Source: Streptomyces flaveolus (GTDB lineage Bacteria > Actinomycetota > Actinomycetes > Streptomycetales > Streptomycetaceae). From it: 64,000 bases of DNA. Shown piece after piece: positions 1-7,332 of the stretch. Position numbers and translations under genes: made by a program. Below the pieces are notes generated by a model, which was not told the origin of the DNA, did not search any database, and saw only the letters and a program-made list of their open reading frames with translations. Position 1 is the stretch's first letter. Every line of letters begins with the position of its first letter. Location of the stretch: the NCBI RefSeq assembly GCF_000716535.1, contig NZ_JNWV01000018.1, positions 1-64,000 of the forward strand, given 5' to 3'.

Positions 1-372
1 GCCGCGCGCGGCGACGGCAAGAAGATCATCCTCGCCCTGGACACGGTGAAGAACCTGGCCGACGAGGAGATGAAGGTCGTCGTGGACCCCGAGAAGGGCA
101 TGACGCGGATCACCAAGCTGATGGACCCGGCCGAGGCCACCGGCGAGTACATCGGCGTCACCCTGATCGAGGGCGACGCCGCTCCCGAGCTGGCCGACGC
201 GCTGAAGGTGGTCTGGGAGACCGACCCGCAGCAGTTCTACGAGCACGGCTACCAGGAACTGGTCAACCGCGGCTTCCGCATCGACGTGGCGCCGATCGGC
301 GAGGTCGAGTGGGTCGAGATCGACAACCACGACGACCTCGCCCGTGGACGGGTGATCGCGTGCCAGTACTGA
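1..372 (+). CDS. Nucleotidyltransferase, C-terminal part (5' end outside window)
   Basis: The reading frame is open at the left edge and ends at TGA 370-372, leaving 123 residues without the N-terminal nucleotide-binding loop. The visible part ends with the segment VEWVEIDNHDDLARGR, the usual closing pattern of sugar-phosphate or alcohol-phosphate nucleotidyltransferases. The downstream genes are a polyol-phosphate dehydrogenase and a CDP-alcohol phosphotransferase, so a CTP-using enzyme that makes a CDP-alcohol is the likely role; that is inference from context. The next gene starts inside this one, so the two are probably translationally coupled. The substrate cannot be read from this fragment. 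Confidence 0.72.
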   Translation, partial: AARGDGKKIILALDTVKNLADEEMKVVVDPEKGMTRITKLMDPAEATGEYIGVTLIEGDAAPELADALKVVWETDPQQFYEHGYQELVNRGFRIDVAPIGEVEWVEIDNHDDLARGRVIACQY

Positions 373-1421
373 CCCGGCTCATCCCCTCGCCGGTCGTCGT
401 CGACATCCGCCCTGGTGCTCTGGACGACCTGGCCTGCGTCCTCGCCGACCAGCGCATCTCGCACTCCGGGCGGCTCGCCGTCGCCGTCAGCGGTGGCTCC
501 GGCGCCCGGCTGCGCGAGCGCCTCACGCCGTCCCTGCCCGGGGCGATCTGGTACGAGGTGGGCGGCGGCACCCTGGACGACGCGATCCGGCTGGCCGGCG
601 AGATGAAGGCCGACCACTACGACGCGGTCGTCGGCCTCGGCGGCGGCAAGATCATCGACTGCGCCAAGTTCGCCGCGGCACGCGTCGGCCTGCCCCTGGT
701 CGCCGTACCGACGAACCTCGCGCACGACGGCCTGTGCTCACCGGTCGCCACCCTCGACAACGACGCGGGCCGCGGCTCCTACGGCGTCCCCAACCCGATC
801 GCGGCCGTGATCGACCTGGACGTCATCCGCGAGGCCCCGGCCCGCTTCGTGCGCGCCGGCATCGGTGACGCCGTCTCCAACATCAACGCGGTCGCGGACT
901 GGGAGCTGGCGAACCGGATCAAGGGCGAGCAGATCGACGGCCTGGCCGCCGCCATGGCCCGGCAGGCCGGTGAGGCGGTGCTCCGGCACCCGGGCGGCAT
1001 CGGGGACAACGACTTCCTCCAGGTGCTCGCCGAGGCGCTGGTCCTCACCGGTGTCGCGATGTCCATCTCCGGTGACTCCCGGCCCGCCTCGGGCTCCTGC
1101 CACGAGATCAACCACGCCTTCGACCTGCTCTACCCCCAGCGCGCCGCGGCCCACGGCGAGCAGTGCGGCCTCGGCGCCGCCTTCGCGATGTACCTGCGCG
1201 GCGCCCACGAGGAGTCGGCGTACATGGCCGAGGTGCTGCGCCGGCACGGGCTTCCGGTGCTGCCGGAGGAGATCGGTTTCACGGTGGACGAGTTCGTCCG
1301 CGCGGTGGAGTTCGCCCCCGAGACCCGGCCCGGCCGCTACACGATCCTCGAACACCTCGACCTCAAGACGAACCAGATCAAGGACACCTACGCCGACTAT
1401 GTCAAGGCCATCGGTAGCTGA
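360..1421 (+). CDS. Iron-containing alcohol dehydrogenase family (glycerol-1-phosphate dehydrogenase-like)
   Basis: A 353-residue protein of the NAD(P)-dependent, metal-dependent polyol-phosphate dehydrogenase group (AraM/EgsA type). The glycine-rich nucleotide site GLGGGKIIDCAK is near residues 92-103. The likely metal ligands are D170, H248 (in HEINH) and H265 (in HGEQCG), spaced as in bacterial glycerol-1-phosphate dehydrogenases. I chose GTG 360 because GGACGGG lies about 7 bases upstream and homologues begin near VLTRLIPSPVVVDI; an ATG at 309 would add an unlikely Arg-rich extension. It overlaps the upstream gene by 13 bases. Presumably it makes the polyol phosphate activated or transferred by its neighbours (inference). 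Confidence 0.82.
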   Translation: MPVLTRLIPSPVVVDIRPGALDDLACVLADQRISHSGRLAVAVSGGSGARLRERLTPSLPGAIWYEVGGGTLDDAIRLAGEMKADHYDAVVGLGGGKIIDCAKFAAARVGLPLVAVPTNLAHDGLCSPVATLDNDAGRGSYGVPNPIAAVIDLDVIREAPARFVRAGIGDAVSNINAVADWELANRIKGEQIDGLAAAMARQAGEAVLRHPGGIGDNDFLQVLAEALVLTGVAMSISGDSRPASGSCHEINHAFDLLYPQRAAAHGEQCGLGAAFAMYLRGAHEESAYMAEVLRRHGLPVLPEEIGFTVDEFVRAVEFAPETRPGRYTILEHLDLKTNQIKDTYADYVKAIGS

Positions 1422-2178
1422 ACTCCGTCCGGTCGTCCACCCCGCGGGGGTGAAGGACCGGCGCAGCGGTGAGCACTGGGCGGGACGCCTCTACATGCGT
1501 GAGGTGTCCCTGCGCGTCGACCGCTACCTGGTGAACACCAGGGTCACGCCCAACCAGCTCACGTACCTGATGACCGTCTGCGGCGTGCTCGCGGCCCCGG
1601 CCCTGCTGGTGCCGGGGATCCCGGGCGCCGTGCTCGGCGTGGTCGCCACCCAGCTCTACCTGCTGCTGGACTGCGTCGACGGCGAGATCGCCCGTTGGAG
1701 GAAGCAGTACTCGCTCGGCGGGGTCTACCTGGACCGCGTCGGCGCCTACCTCACCGACGCGGCCGTCCTGGTCGGCCTCGGCCTGCGCGCCGCCGACCTG
1801 TGGGGCAGCGGCCGGATCGACTGGCTGTGGGCCTTCCTCGGCACCCTCGCCGCACTCGGCGCCATCCTGATCAAGGCCGAGACCGACCTGGTGGGCGTGG
1901 CACGGCACCAGACCGGCAAGCCCCCGGTCAAGGAAGCCGCCTCGGAGCCGCGCTCCTCCGGCATGGCGCTGGCCCGCCGGGCCGCCTCGGCGCTGAAGTT
2001 CCACCGGCTGATCCTCGGCATCGAGGCCTCGCTGCTCATCGTCGTCCTCGCGATCGTGGACCAGGCCCGCGGCGACCTGTTCTTCACCCGCCTCGGCACG
2101 GCCGTCCTCGCCGGCATCGCCGTGCTCCAGACGCTGCTGCACCTGGTGTCCATCCTCGCCTCCAGCAGGCTGAAGTGA
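1399..2178 (+). CDS. CDP-alcohol phosphatidyltransferase family membrane protein
   Basis: A 259-residue membrane enzyme of the CDP-OH-P transferase family, which moves a substituted phosphate from a CDP-alcohol to an acceptor alcohol. The signature begins D91-x2-D94-G95-x2-A98-R99 and continues G108-x3-D112, but the last position, normally Asp and thought to act as catalytic base, is A116. Several hydrophobic helices follow. ATG 1399 overlaps the dehydrogenase gene by 23 bases. With its neighbours it probably builds a phosphodiester-linked lipid or headgroup at the cytoplasmic membrane. The donor and acceptor are unknown, and the missing Asp leaves the mechanism open. Confidence 0.82.
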   Translation: MSRPSVAELRPVVHPAGVKDRRSGEHWAGRLYMREVSLRVDRYLVNTRVTPNQLTYLMTVCGVLAAPALLVPGIPGAVLGVVATQLYLLLDCVDGEIARWRKQYSLGGVYLDRVGAYLTDAAVLVGLGLRAADLWGSGRIDWLWAFLGTLAALGAILIKAETDLVGVARHQTGKPPVKEAASEPRSSGMALARRAASALKFHRLILGIEASLLIVVLAIVDQARGDLFFTRLGTAVLAGIAVLQTLLHLVSILASSRLK

Positions 2179-3059
2179 GCGCGCCCATGAAGGTCGGTGC
2201 CGTCATCATCACCATGGGCAACCGGCCCGAGGAGCTGCGGGCCCTGCTCGACTCCGTCGCCAAGCAGGACGGTGACCCGGTCCAGGTGGTCGTCGTCGGC
2301 AACGGCTCACCCGTCCCGGACGTGCCCGAGGGCGTGCGGACCGTCGAGCTGCCCGAGAACCTGGGCATCCCCGGCGGGCGCAACGTCGGCATCGAGGCCT
2401 TCGGGCCCGGGGGGCGAGATGTCGACATATTGCTCTTCCTCGACGACGACGGCCTGCTCGCCCGCCACGACACCGCGGAGCTGTGCCGCGAGGCCTTCGC
2501 GGCCGACCCGGAGCTGGGCATCATCAGCTTCCGCATCGCCGACCCCGACACCGGCGAGACCCAGCGCCGGCACGTGCCCCGGCTGCGCGCCTCCGACCCG
2601 ATGCGCTCCTCCCGGGTCACCACCTTCCTCGGCGGCGCCAACGCCGTCCGCACCCGTGTCTTCGCCGAGGTCGGCGGGCTCCCGGACGCCTTCTTCTACG
2701 CGCACGAGGAGACCGACCTGGCCTGGCGGGCCCTCGACGCGGGGTGGATGATCGACTACCGGTCCGACATGGTGCTCTACCACCCGACGACCGCGCCCTC
2801 GCGGCACGCGGTCTACCACCGCATGGTCGCCCGCAACCGCGTCTGGCTCGCCCGCCGCAACCTCCCCGCGCTCCTGGTCCCGGTGTACCTCGGCGTCTGG
2901 CTGCTGCTCACGCTGCTGCGCCGCCCCTCGCGGCCGGCCCTGAAAGCATGGTTCGGCGGCTTCCGGGAAGGCTGGTCCACGCCCTGCGGCCCGCGCCGCC
3001 CGATGCGCTGGCGTACGGTGTGGCGACTCACCCGACTGGGCCGTCCGCCGGTCATCTGA
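2175..3059 (+). CDS. Glycosyltransferase family 2
   Basis: A 294-residue GT-A fold glycosyltransferase. An N-terminal beta strand (VGAVIITMGNRPEE) leads to a GGRNVG loop and the metal/nucleotide-sugar motif LFLDDDG at residues 87-93. FLGGANAVR and the acceptor-side HEETDLAWR motif follow. The C-terminus has a hydrophobic, possibly membrane-associated helix (VYLGVWLLLTLL). GTG 2175 overlaps the upstream stop as GTGA; ATG 2187 is an alternative only four codons in. In this operon it should add sugar to the lipid or polymer exported by the following ABC transporter. The sugar cannot be predicted. Confidence 0.85.
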   Translation: MSAPMKVGAVIITMGNRPEELRALLDSVAKQDGDPVQVVVVGNGSPVPDVPEGVRTVELPENLGIPGGRNVGIEAFGPGGRDVDILLFLDDDGLLARHDTAELCREAFAADPELGIISFRIADPDTGETQRRHVPRLRASDPMRSSRVTTFLGGANAVRTRVFAEVGGLPDAFFYAHEETDLAWRALDAGWMIDYRSDMVLYHPTTAPSRHAVYHRMVARNRVWLARRNLPALLVPVYLGVWLLLTLLRRPSRPALKAWFGGFREGWSTPCGPRRPMRWRTVWRLTRLGRPPVI

Positions 3060-3148
3060 CAAGCTCGTCCCTGGAGTGCCCGGGCGTCCGTGGGCGGGCG
3101 CCGGGGAGACGAACTCGAACGCGAATCCGAAGACGAAAGTATCCACCT

Positions 3149-4078
3149 GTGAGTGAGACCACGCACGACGGCACGGTCGCCGTGACCGAGGCCGCGCCGC
3201 CCGACGAGGGGCTGACGGCGGCCCAGCTGGCCGCCAAGTACGGGCTCGCCGTGAGCGGCGCCCGGCCCTCGCTCGTGGAGTACGTCCGTCAGCTCTGGGG
3301 GCGCCGCCACTTCATCCTCGCCTTCTCCCACGCGAAGCTGACCGCGCAGTACAGCCAGGCCAAACTCGGCCAGCTCTGGCAGGTGGCCACGCCGCTGCTG
3401 AACGCGGCCGTGTACTTCTTCATCTTCGGGCTGATCCTGCACGCCAGCCGCGGCATGTCGCAGGACGTGTACATCCCGTTCCTGGTCACCGGCGTCTTCG
3501 TGTTCACCTTCACGCAGAGTTCGGTGATGTCGGGCGTCCGCGCGATCTCCGGCAACCTCGGCCTGGTGCGCGCCCTGCACTTCCCACGCGCCTCGCTGCC
3601 CGTCTCCTTCTCGCTCCAGCAGCTCCAGCAGCTGCTGTTCTCGATGATCGTGCTGTTCCTCGTGGCGATCGGCTTCGGCAGCTATCCGGACATGTCCTGG
3701 CTGCTGATCGTGCCGGTCCTCGCCCTGCAGTTCCTCTTCAACACCGGTCTCGCGCTGATCATGGCCCGTGCGGGAGCCAAGACCCCGGACCTGGCCCAGC
3801 TCATGCCGTTCGTGATGCGGACGTGGATGTACGCCTCCGGCGTGATGTTCTCCATCCCGATCATGCTGGAGGACAAGCCGCACTGGATCGCGACGGTCCT
3901 GCAGTGGAACCCGGCCGCCATCTACATGGATCTGATGCGCTTCGCCCTGATCGACGGCTACGGTTCCGAGAACCTGCCCGCCCATGTGTGGGCGGCGGCC
4001 GGCTGCTGGGCCGTGCTCTTCGCCGTGGGCGGCTTCGTGTACTTCTGGAAGGCTGAGGAGCGGTACGGCCGTGGCTGA
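3149..4078 (+). CDS. ABC-2 type polysaccharide/teichoic-acid-like export permease
   Basis: A 309-residue integral membrane protein with a hydrophilic N-terminus of about 55 residues and then about six membrane segments (for example VYFFIFGLIL, LLFSMIVLFLVAIG, FLFNTGLALIMA). The amphipathic entry FSHAKLTAQYSQAKLGQLWQ resembles TagG/Wzm-type exporters of undecaprenyl- or lipid-linked glycans. GTG 3149 follows an 89-base gap that holds only short imperfect repeats. The 3' end overlaps the ATPase gene by 8 bases, so the two subunits are coupled. The substrate is presumably the product of the upstream CDP-alcohol and GT2 enzymes (inference). Confidence 0.85.
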   Translation: MSETTHDGTVAVTEAAPPDEGLTAAQLAAKYGLAVSGARPSLVEYVRQLWGRRHFILAFSHAKLTAQYSQAKLGQLWQVATPLLNAAVYFFIFGLILHASRGMSQDVYIPFLVTGVFVFTFTQSSVMSGVRAISGNLGLVRALHFPRASLPVSFSLQQLQQLLFSMIVLFLVAIGFGSYPDMSWLLIVPVLALQFLFNTGLALIMARAGAKTPDLAQLMPFVMRTWMYASGVMFSIPIMLEDKPHWIATVLQWNPAAIYMDLMRFALIDGYGSENLPAHVWAAAGCWAVLFAVGGFVYFWKAEERYGRG

Positions 4079-4859
4079 GCAGAACACCCAGGACCGTCGC
4101 CCGACGGTGATCGCGGACGACCTGCACATCGTCTACCGGGTCAACGGCGCCAAGAGCGGCAAGGGCAGCGCCACGGCGGCCCTGAGCCGGATCCTGCGGC
4201 GCGGCTCCGACGACGCGGCGCGCGGGGTGCGCAAGGTGCACGCCGTGCGCGGCGTGTCCTTCGTCGCCTACCGCGGCGAGGCCATCGGTCTTATCGGTTC
4301 CAACGGCTCCGGCAAGTCGACGCTGCTGCGGGCCATCGCCGGCCTGCTGCCCGCGGAGAAGGGCAAGGTCTACACCGATGGCCAGCCGTCCCTGCTGGGT
4401 GTGAACGCGGCCCTGATGAACGATCTGACCGGTGAGCGGAACGTCATTCTGGGCGGGCTCGCCATGGGGATGTCCCGGGAGCAGATCAAGGAGCGCTACC
4501 AGGACATCGTGGACTTCTCGGGCATCAACGAAAAGGGCGACTTCATCACCCTGCCGATGCGCACCTACTCCTCCGGCATGGCGGCGCGCCTGCGCTTCTC
4601 CATCGCCGCCGCCAAGGACCACGACGTCCTCATGATCGACGAAGCGCTGGCCACCGGTGACCGCAAGTTCCAGAAGCGCTCGGAGGAGCGCATCCGGGAG
4701 CTGCGAAAGGAGGCCGGCACGGTCTTCCTGGTCAGTCACAACAACAAGTCCATCCGTGACACCTGCAACCGGGTGCTGTGGCTGGAGCGCGGCGAGCTGC
4801 GCATGGACGGACCCACCGAAGAGGTCCTCAAGGAGTACGAGAAATTCACGGGCAAGTAA
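4071..4859 (+). CDS. ABC transporter ATP-binding protein, TagH/Wzt-like
   Basis: A 262-residue nucleotide-binding domain. It has Walker A GSNGSGKST (residues 76-84), the degenerate signature YSSGMAARLRFSIA, Walker B DVLMIDEALATGD and switch histidine FLVSHN. The signature YSSGM and the sequence DEALATGD are characteristic of exporters of wall teichoic acid, O-antigen and similar polymers (TagH, Wzt, RfbB). There is no C-terminal carbohydrate-binding extension. GTG 4071 lies inside the permease gene. It is the last gene of the operon, and a perfect 14-bp hairpin follows 12 bases after the stop. Confidence 0.88.
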   Translation: MAEQNTQDRRPTVIADDLHIVYRVNGAKSGKGSATAALSRILRRGSDDAARGVRKVHAVRGVSFVAYRGEAIGLIGSNGSGKSTLLRAIAGLLPAEKGKVYTDGQPSLLGVNAALMNDLTGERNVILGGLAMGMSREQIKERYQDIVDFSGINEKGDFITLPMRTYSSGMAARLRFSIAAAKDHDVLMIDEALATGDRKFQKRSEERIRELRKEAGTVFLVSHNNKSIRDTCNRVLWLERGELRMDGPTEEVLKEYEKFTGK

Positions 4860-4871
4860 CCCGTTTCGGTC

Positions 4872-4904
4872 AGGGCCCCGCCGGAATTCCTCCGGCGGGG
4901 CCCT
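4872..4904 (+). terminator. Strong hairpin terminator after the export operon
   Basis: AGGGCCCCGCCGGA (4872-4885) pairs perfectly with 4891-4904 across a 5-base loop. It starts 12 bases after the ATPase stop codon. There is no T tract, as is common for Streptomyces terminators. It separates the export operon from the hopanoid genes. Confidence 0.85.
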
Positions 4905-5004
4905 CCCGTCTGCAAAGGAAACGTCAACTCCGCCCGACGTTAGGAATCTTGAAGGCAATCGGTGTGTTGTTGTGATGTGCAGGACACCCTGCCGCGCCAC
5001 GCCG

Positions 5005-5016
5005 CGTTGTACAACG
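5005..5016. promoter_or_regulatory. Perfect 12-bp palindrome in the hopanoid promoter region
   Basis: CGTTGTACAACG is perfectly self-complementary. It lies about 140 bases upstream of the candidate hpn leader start, in an AT-richer stretch of the 300-base gap between the terminator and hpnC. The gap also holds a weak sigma-70-like pair (TTGAAG 4949, TGTGAT 4971). An operator for a regulator of hopanoid synthesis is possible but not shown. Confidence 0.35.
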
Positions 5017-5157
5017 TAAGCTGTACCGGCGTCGGAAACCGGCAAGTGGGGCGATAATGCGCGCCCGCCTGCGGTGGGCACGCCTGCGCGGAGCGGGGCG
5101 GCGTGTCCGAAATAGTGTGTATCGGATCGGCAGTGTAGAACGGGAGATGTGACGGCA

Positions 5158-5223
5158 ATGGCTACGGAAACTCCCCTGCTCAGCGGAGCATGTGCCGTCC
5201 ACGCCCCGGGCAGCGTCCGATGA
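5158..5223 (+). CDS. Candidate 21-residue leader peptide coupled to hpnC
   Basis: ATG 5158 opens a 21-codon frame whose TGA (5221-5223) overlaps the hpnC ATG at 5220 as ATGA. GGGAG lies 11 bases upstream, a rather long spacing. The peptide (MATETPLLSGACAVHAPGSV plus R) has no recognised domain. The arrangement would let translation of the leader feed ribosomes to hpnC, which has no good ribosome site of its own. It may equally be a chance frame. Confidence 0.3.
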   Translation: MATETPLLSGACAVHAPGSVR

Positions 5224-6116
5224 CGGCCACCGCCGAGGCGCCCGACCTGGAACGCGCCACCCTGGACAAGGCCGCGAGCGAGAACTTTCCGGTGGCCCCC
5301 TTCTTCCTGCCCCGGGACTGGCGCGCCGACCTCATGGCCGTCTACGGCTTCGCCCGTCTGGTGGACGACATCGGCGACGGCGACCTCGCCCCCGGCGGCG
5401 CCGACGCCCGGCTGCTCGGCGTGTCGCCCGCCGAGGCCACCGACCGCCTGGTCCTCCTCGACGCCTTCGAGGCCGACCTGCGCCGCGTCTTCGACGGCAC
5501 CCCGCACCACCCGCTGCTGCGCCGCCTGCAGCCCACCGTCCGCCGTCGCGGCCTCACCCCCGAGCCGTTCCTCGGGCTGATCGCCGCGAACCGCCAGGAC
5601 CAGCTCGTCACCCGGTACGAAACCTACGACGACCTCCTCGCCTACTGCGAACTCTCCGCCAACCCGGTCGGCCGCCTCGTCCTCGCCGTCACCGGCACCT
5701 CCACCCCCGAGCGGATCCGCCTGTCCGACGCGATCTGCACGGCGCTCCAGATCGTCGAGCACCTCCAGGACGTCGCCGAGGACCTCGGCCGCGACCGGAT
5801 CTATCTCCCCGCCGCGGACATGAAGCGTTTTCACGTCCAGGAAGCGGACCTCGCCGCGAAAACCACGGGCGCATCGGTGCGCGCCCTGGTTGCATACGAA
5901 GCACAACGCGCCCGCGAACTGCTGAATGAAGGCGCCCCCCTGGTGGGTAGCGTCCACGGCAGGCTCAAGCTGCTGCTCGCAGGGTTCGTGGCGGGAGGAA
6001 GGGCGGCGATCAGGGCGATCGCCGCCGCCGAATACGACGTACTTCCCGGCCCGCCCCGACCCGGCAAGGTCCAGTTGCTGCGTGAGGCGGGCGTGATCCT
6101 GCGAGGAGAGGGGTGA
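5220..6116 (+). CDS. hpnC: Squalene synthase HpnC (hydroxysqualene synthase)
   Basis: A 298-residue trans-isoprenyl diphosphate synthase of the squalene/phytoene synthase fold. HpnC converts presqualene diphosphate into hydroxysqualene, the second step of the HpnCDE route from farnesyl diphosphate to squalene. Both aspartate-rich motifs are visible: FARLVDDIGDG near residue 45 and the helix VEHLQDVAEDLGRDRIYLP in the C-terminal half. ATG 5220 gives the N-terminus MTATAEAPDLERATL. A start at 5190 would have GGAG only one base away. It is the first enzyme gene of the hopanoid cluster and overlaps hpnD by 4 bases. The assignment to HpnC rather than HpnD rests on gene order and similarity. Confidence 0.93.
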   Translation: MTATAEAPDLERATLDKAASENFPVAPFFLPRDWRADLMAVYGFARLVDDIGDGDLAPGGADARLLGVSPAEATDRLVLLDAFEADLRRVFDGTPHHPLLRRLQPTVRRRGLTPEPFLGLIAANRQDQLVTRYETYDDLLAYCELSANPVGRLVLAVTGTSTPERIRLSDAICTALQIVEHLQDVAEDLGRDRIYLPAADMKRFHVQEADLAAKTTGASVRALVAYEAQRARELLNEGAPLVGSVHGRLKLLLAGFVAGGRAAIRAIAAAEYDVLPGPPRPGKVQLLREAGVILRGEG

Positions 6117-7075
6117 TCCGGACCGTGGATTCTCCGCCGCACGTGTCCGCACCGGTACTCGCCGCCTACAGCTACTGCGAGACCGTCACCGGGCAGCAGG
6201 CCCGTAACTTCGCCTACGGCATCCGGCTGCTGCCGACGGCCAAGCGCCGCGCCATGTCGGCGCTGTACGCGTTCTCCCGGCGCGTGGACGACATCGGCGA
6301 CGGCGAACTGGCCGACGAGGTCAAGCTGGCGCGGCTGGAGGAGACCCGGGCACTGCTCGCCCGGATCCGCGGGGGCGAGGTCGAGGAGGACGACACCGAC
6401 CCGGTGGCCGTCGCCCTCAGCCACGCCGCGGGCGCCTTCCCGATCCCGCTCGGCGGTCTGGACGAGCTGATCGACGGCGTCCAGATGGACGTACGCGGGG
6501 AGACCTACGAGACCTGGGACGATCTGAAGGTCTACTGCCGGTGTGTCGCCGGTGCCATCGGCCGCCTCTCGCTCGGCGTCTTCGGCACCGAACCGGGCGC
6601 GCGCGGCGCCGAGCGCGCATCCGAGTACGCCGACACGCTGGGCCTCGCCCTCCAGCTCACCAACATCCTGCGCGACGTCCGCGAGGACGCGGCCGGCGGC
6701 CGTACCTACCTGCCCGCCGACGACCTCGCCAAGTTCGGCTGCTCGGCCGGGTTCAACGGACCGACCCCGCCGGAGGGCTCCGACTTCGCGGGCCTCGTGC
6801 ACTTCGAAGTGCGGCGAGCCCGCGCCCTGTTCGCCGAGGGTTACCGGCTGCTGCCCATGCTCGACCGCCGCAGCGGCGCCTGCGTGGCTGCGATGGCCGG
6901 CATCTACCGCCGGCTGCTGGACCGCATCGAGCGCGACCCGGAGGCCGTGCTGCGCGGCCGCGTCTCGCTGCCCGGACACGAGAAGGCCTACGTCGCCGTG
7001 CGCGGCCTGTCCGGGCTCGACACCCGGCACGTGACCCGCCATGTCTCCAGGCGCTCCGTCCGGAGGCGCGCCTGA
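6113..7075 (+). CDS. hpnD: Presqualene diphosphate synthase HpnD
   Basis: A 320-residue squalene/phytoene synthase-fold enzyme that condenses two farnesyl diphosphates into presqualene diphosphate. Substrate-binding Asp motifs are FSRRVDDIGDG near residue 60 and LTNILRDVREDAAGGRTYLP in the C-terminal half. The start is GTG 6113, overlapping the hpnC stop as GTGA, with AGGAGAGG just upstream. It acts before HpnC although it lies after it. The 3' end overlaps the next small frame as TGATG. Confidence 0.93.
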   Translation: MIRTVDSPPHVSAPVLAAYSYCETVTGQQARNFAYGIRLLPTAKRRAMSALYAFSRRVDDIGDGELADEVKLARLEETRALLARIRGGEVEEDDTDPVAVALSHAAGAFPIPLGGLDELIDGVQMDVRGETYETWDDLKVYCRCVAGAIGRLSLGVFGTEPGARGAERASEYADTLGLALQLTNILRDVREDAAGGRTYLPADDLAKFGCSAGFNGPTPPEGSDFAGLVHFEVRRARALFAEGYRLLPMLDRRSGACVAAMAGIYRRLLDRIERDPEAVLRGRVSLPGHEKAYVAVRGLSGLDTRHVTRHVSRRSVRRRA

Positions 7076-7332
7076 TGCGGCGCACCGAACCGGAACCGGC
7101 CGAACCGGACGGCATGCGACAGGCAACCCTCCCGTGCGGCGTGGCGTCCCTGACGGCGACGGCGGAGCGTGCACCGTTCAACCAGCGCACTCGCGCCCCG
7201 CAGGGGCGCGGGGCTCTGTCGGACCTGCGGCTACCGCCGCGTGGGCACGACCAGCCACGACGAAGCCGCGGACGAAAGGCGAGCCGTAGCGGCCCAGCCC
7301 GCGGAGCGCTCGCACGGAAGGACGCACGATGA
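7075..7332 (+). CDS. Small conserved protein between hpnD and hpnE (DUF6380-like)
   Basis: An 85-codon frame starts at ATG 7075, overlapping the hpnD stop, and ends at TGA 7330-7332, overlapping the hpnE ATG. The segment RQATLPCGVASLTATAERAP resembles, from memory, a short actinobacterial family (DUF6380) seen at this place in other Streptomyces hopanoid clusters. From about residue 40 the frame runs through a dispersed DNA repeat and becomes Arg-rich. The natural protein may therefore have been about 40-50 residues, with the tail read from inserted repeat. No function is known. Confidence 0.5.
   Translation: MRRTEPEPAEPDGMRQATLPCGVASLTATAERAPFNQRTRAPQGRGALSDLRLPPRGHDQPRRSRGRKASRSGPARGALARKDAR
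7190..7300. repeat. Dispersed Streptomyces-type intergenic repeat with 8-bp hairpin
   Basis: CGCGCCCC (7192-7199) and GGGGCGCG (7203-7210) form a hairpin with loop GCA. They are followed by GCGGCTACCGCCGC near 7228 and a GACCAGCCACGACG stretch near 7249. This combination resembles a short sequence found scattered between genes in many Streptomyces genomes (from memory). Here it sits inside the hpnD-hpnE junction, within the tail of the small frame. Confidence 0.6.

Noticed and set aside
4860..5157. Riboswitch or attenuator in front of hpnC
   Set aside because: Apart from the terminator and one short palindrome no nested stems or known motif could be drawn.
3861..6152. 763-codon minus-strand frame across the export/hopanoid boundary
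   Set aside because: It crosses a strong terminator and opposes ABC and hpnC genes with complete motifs.
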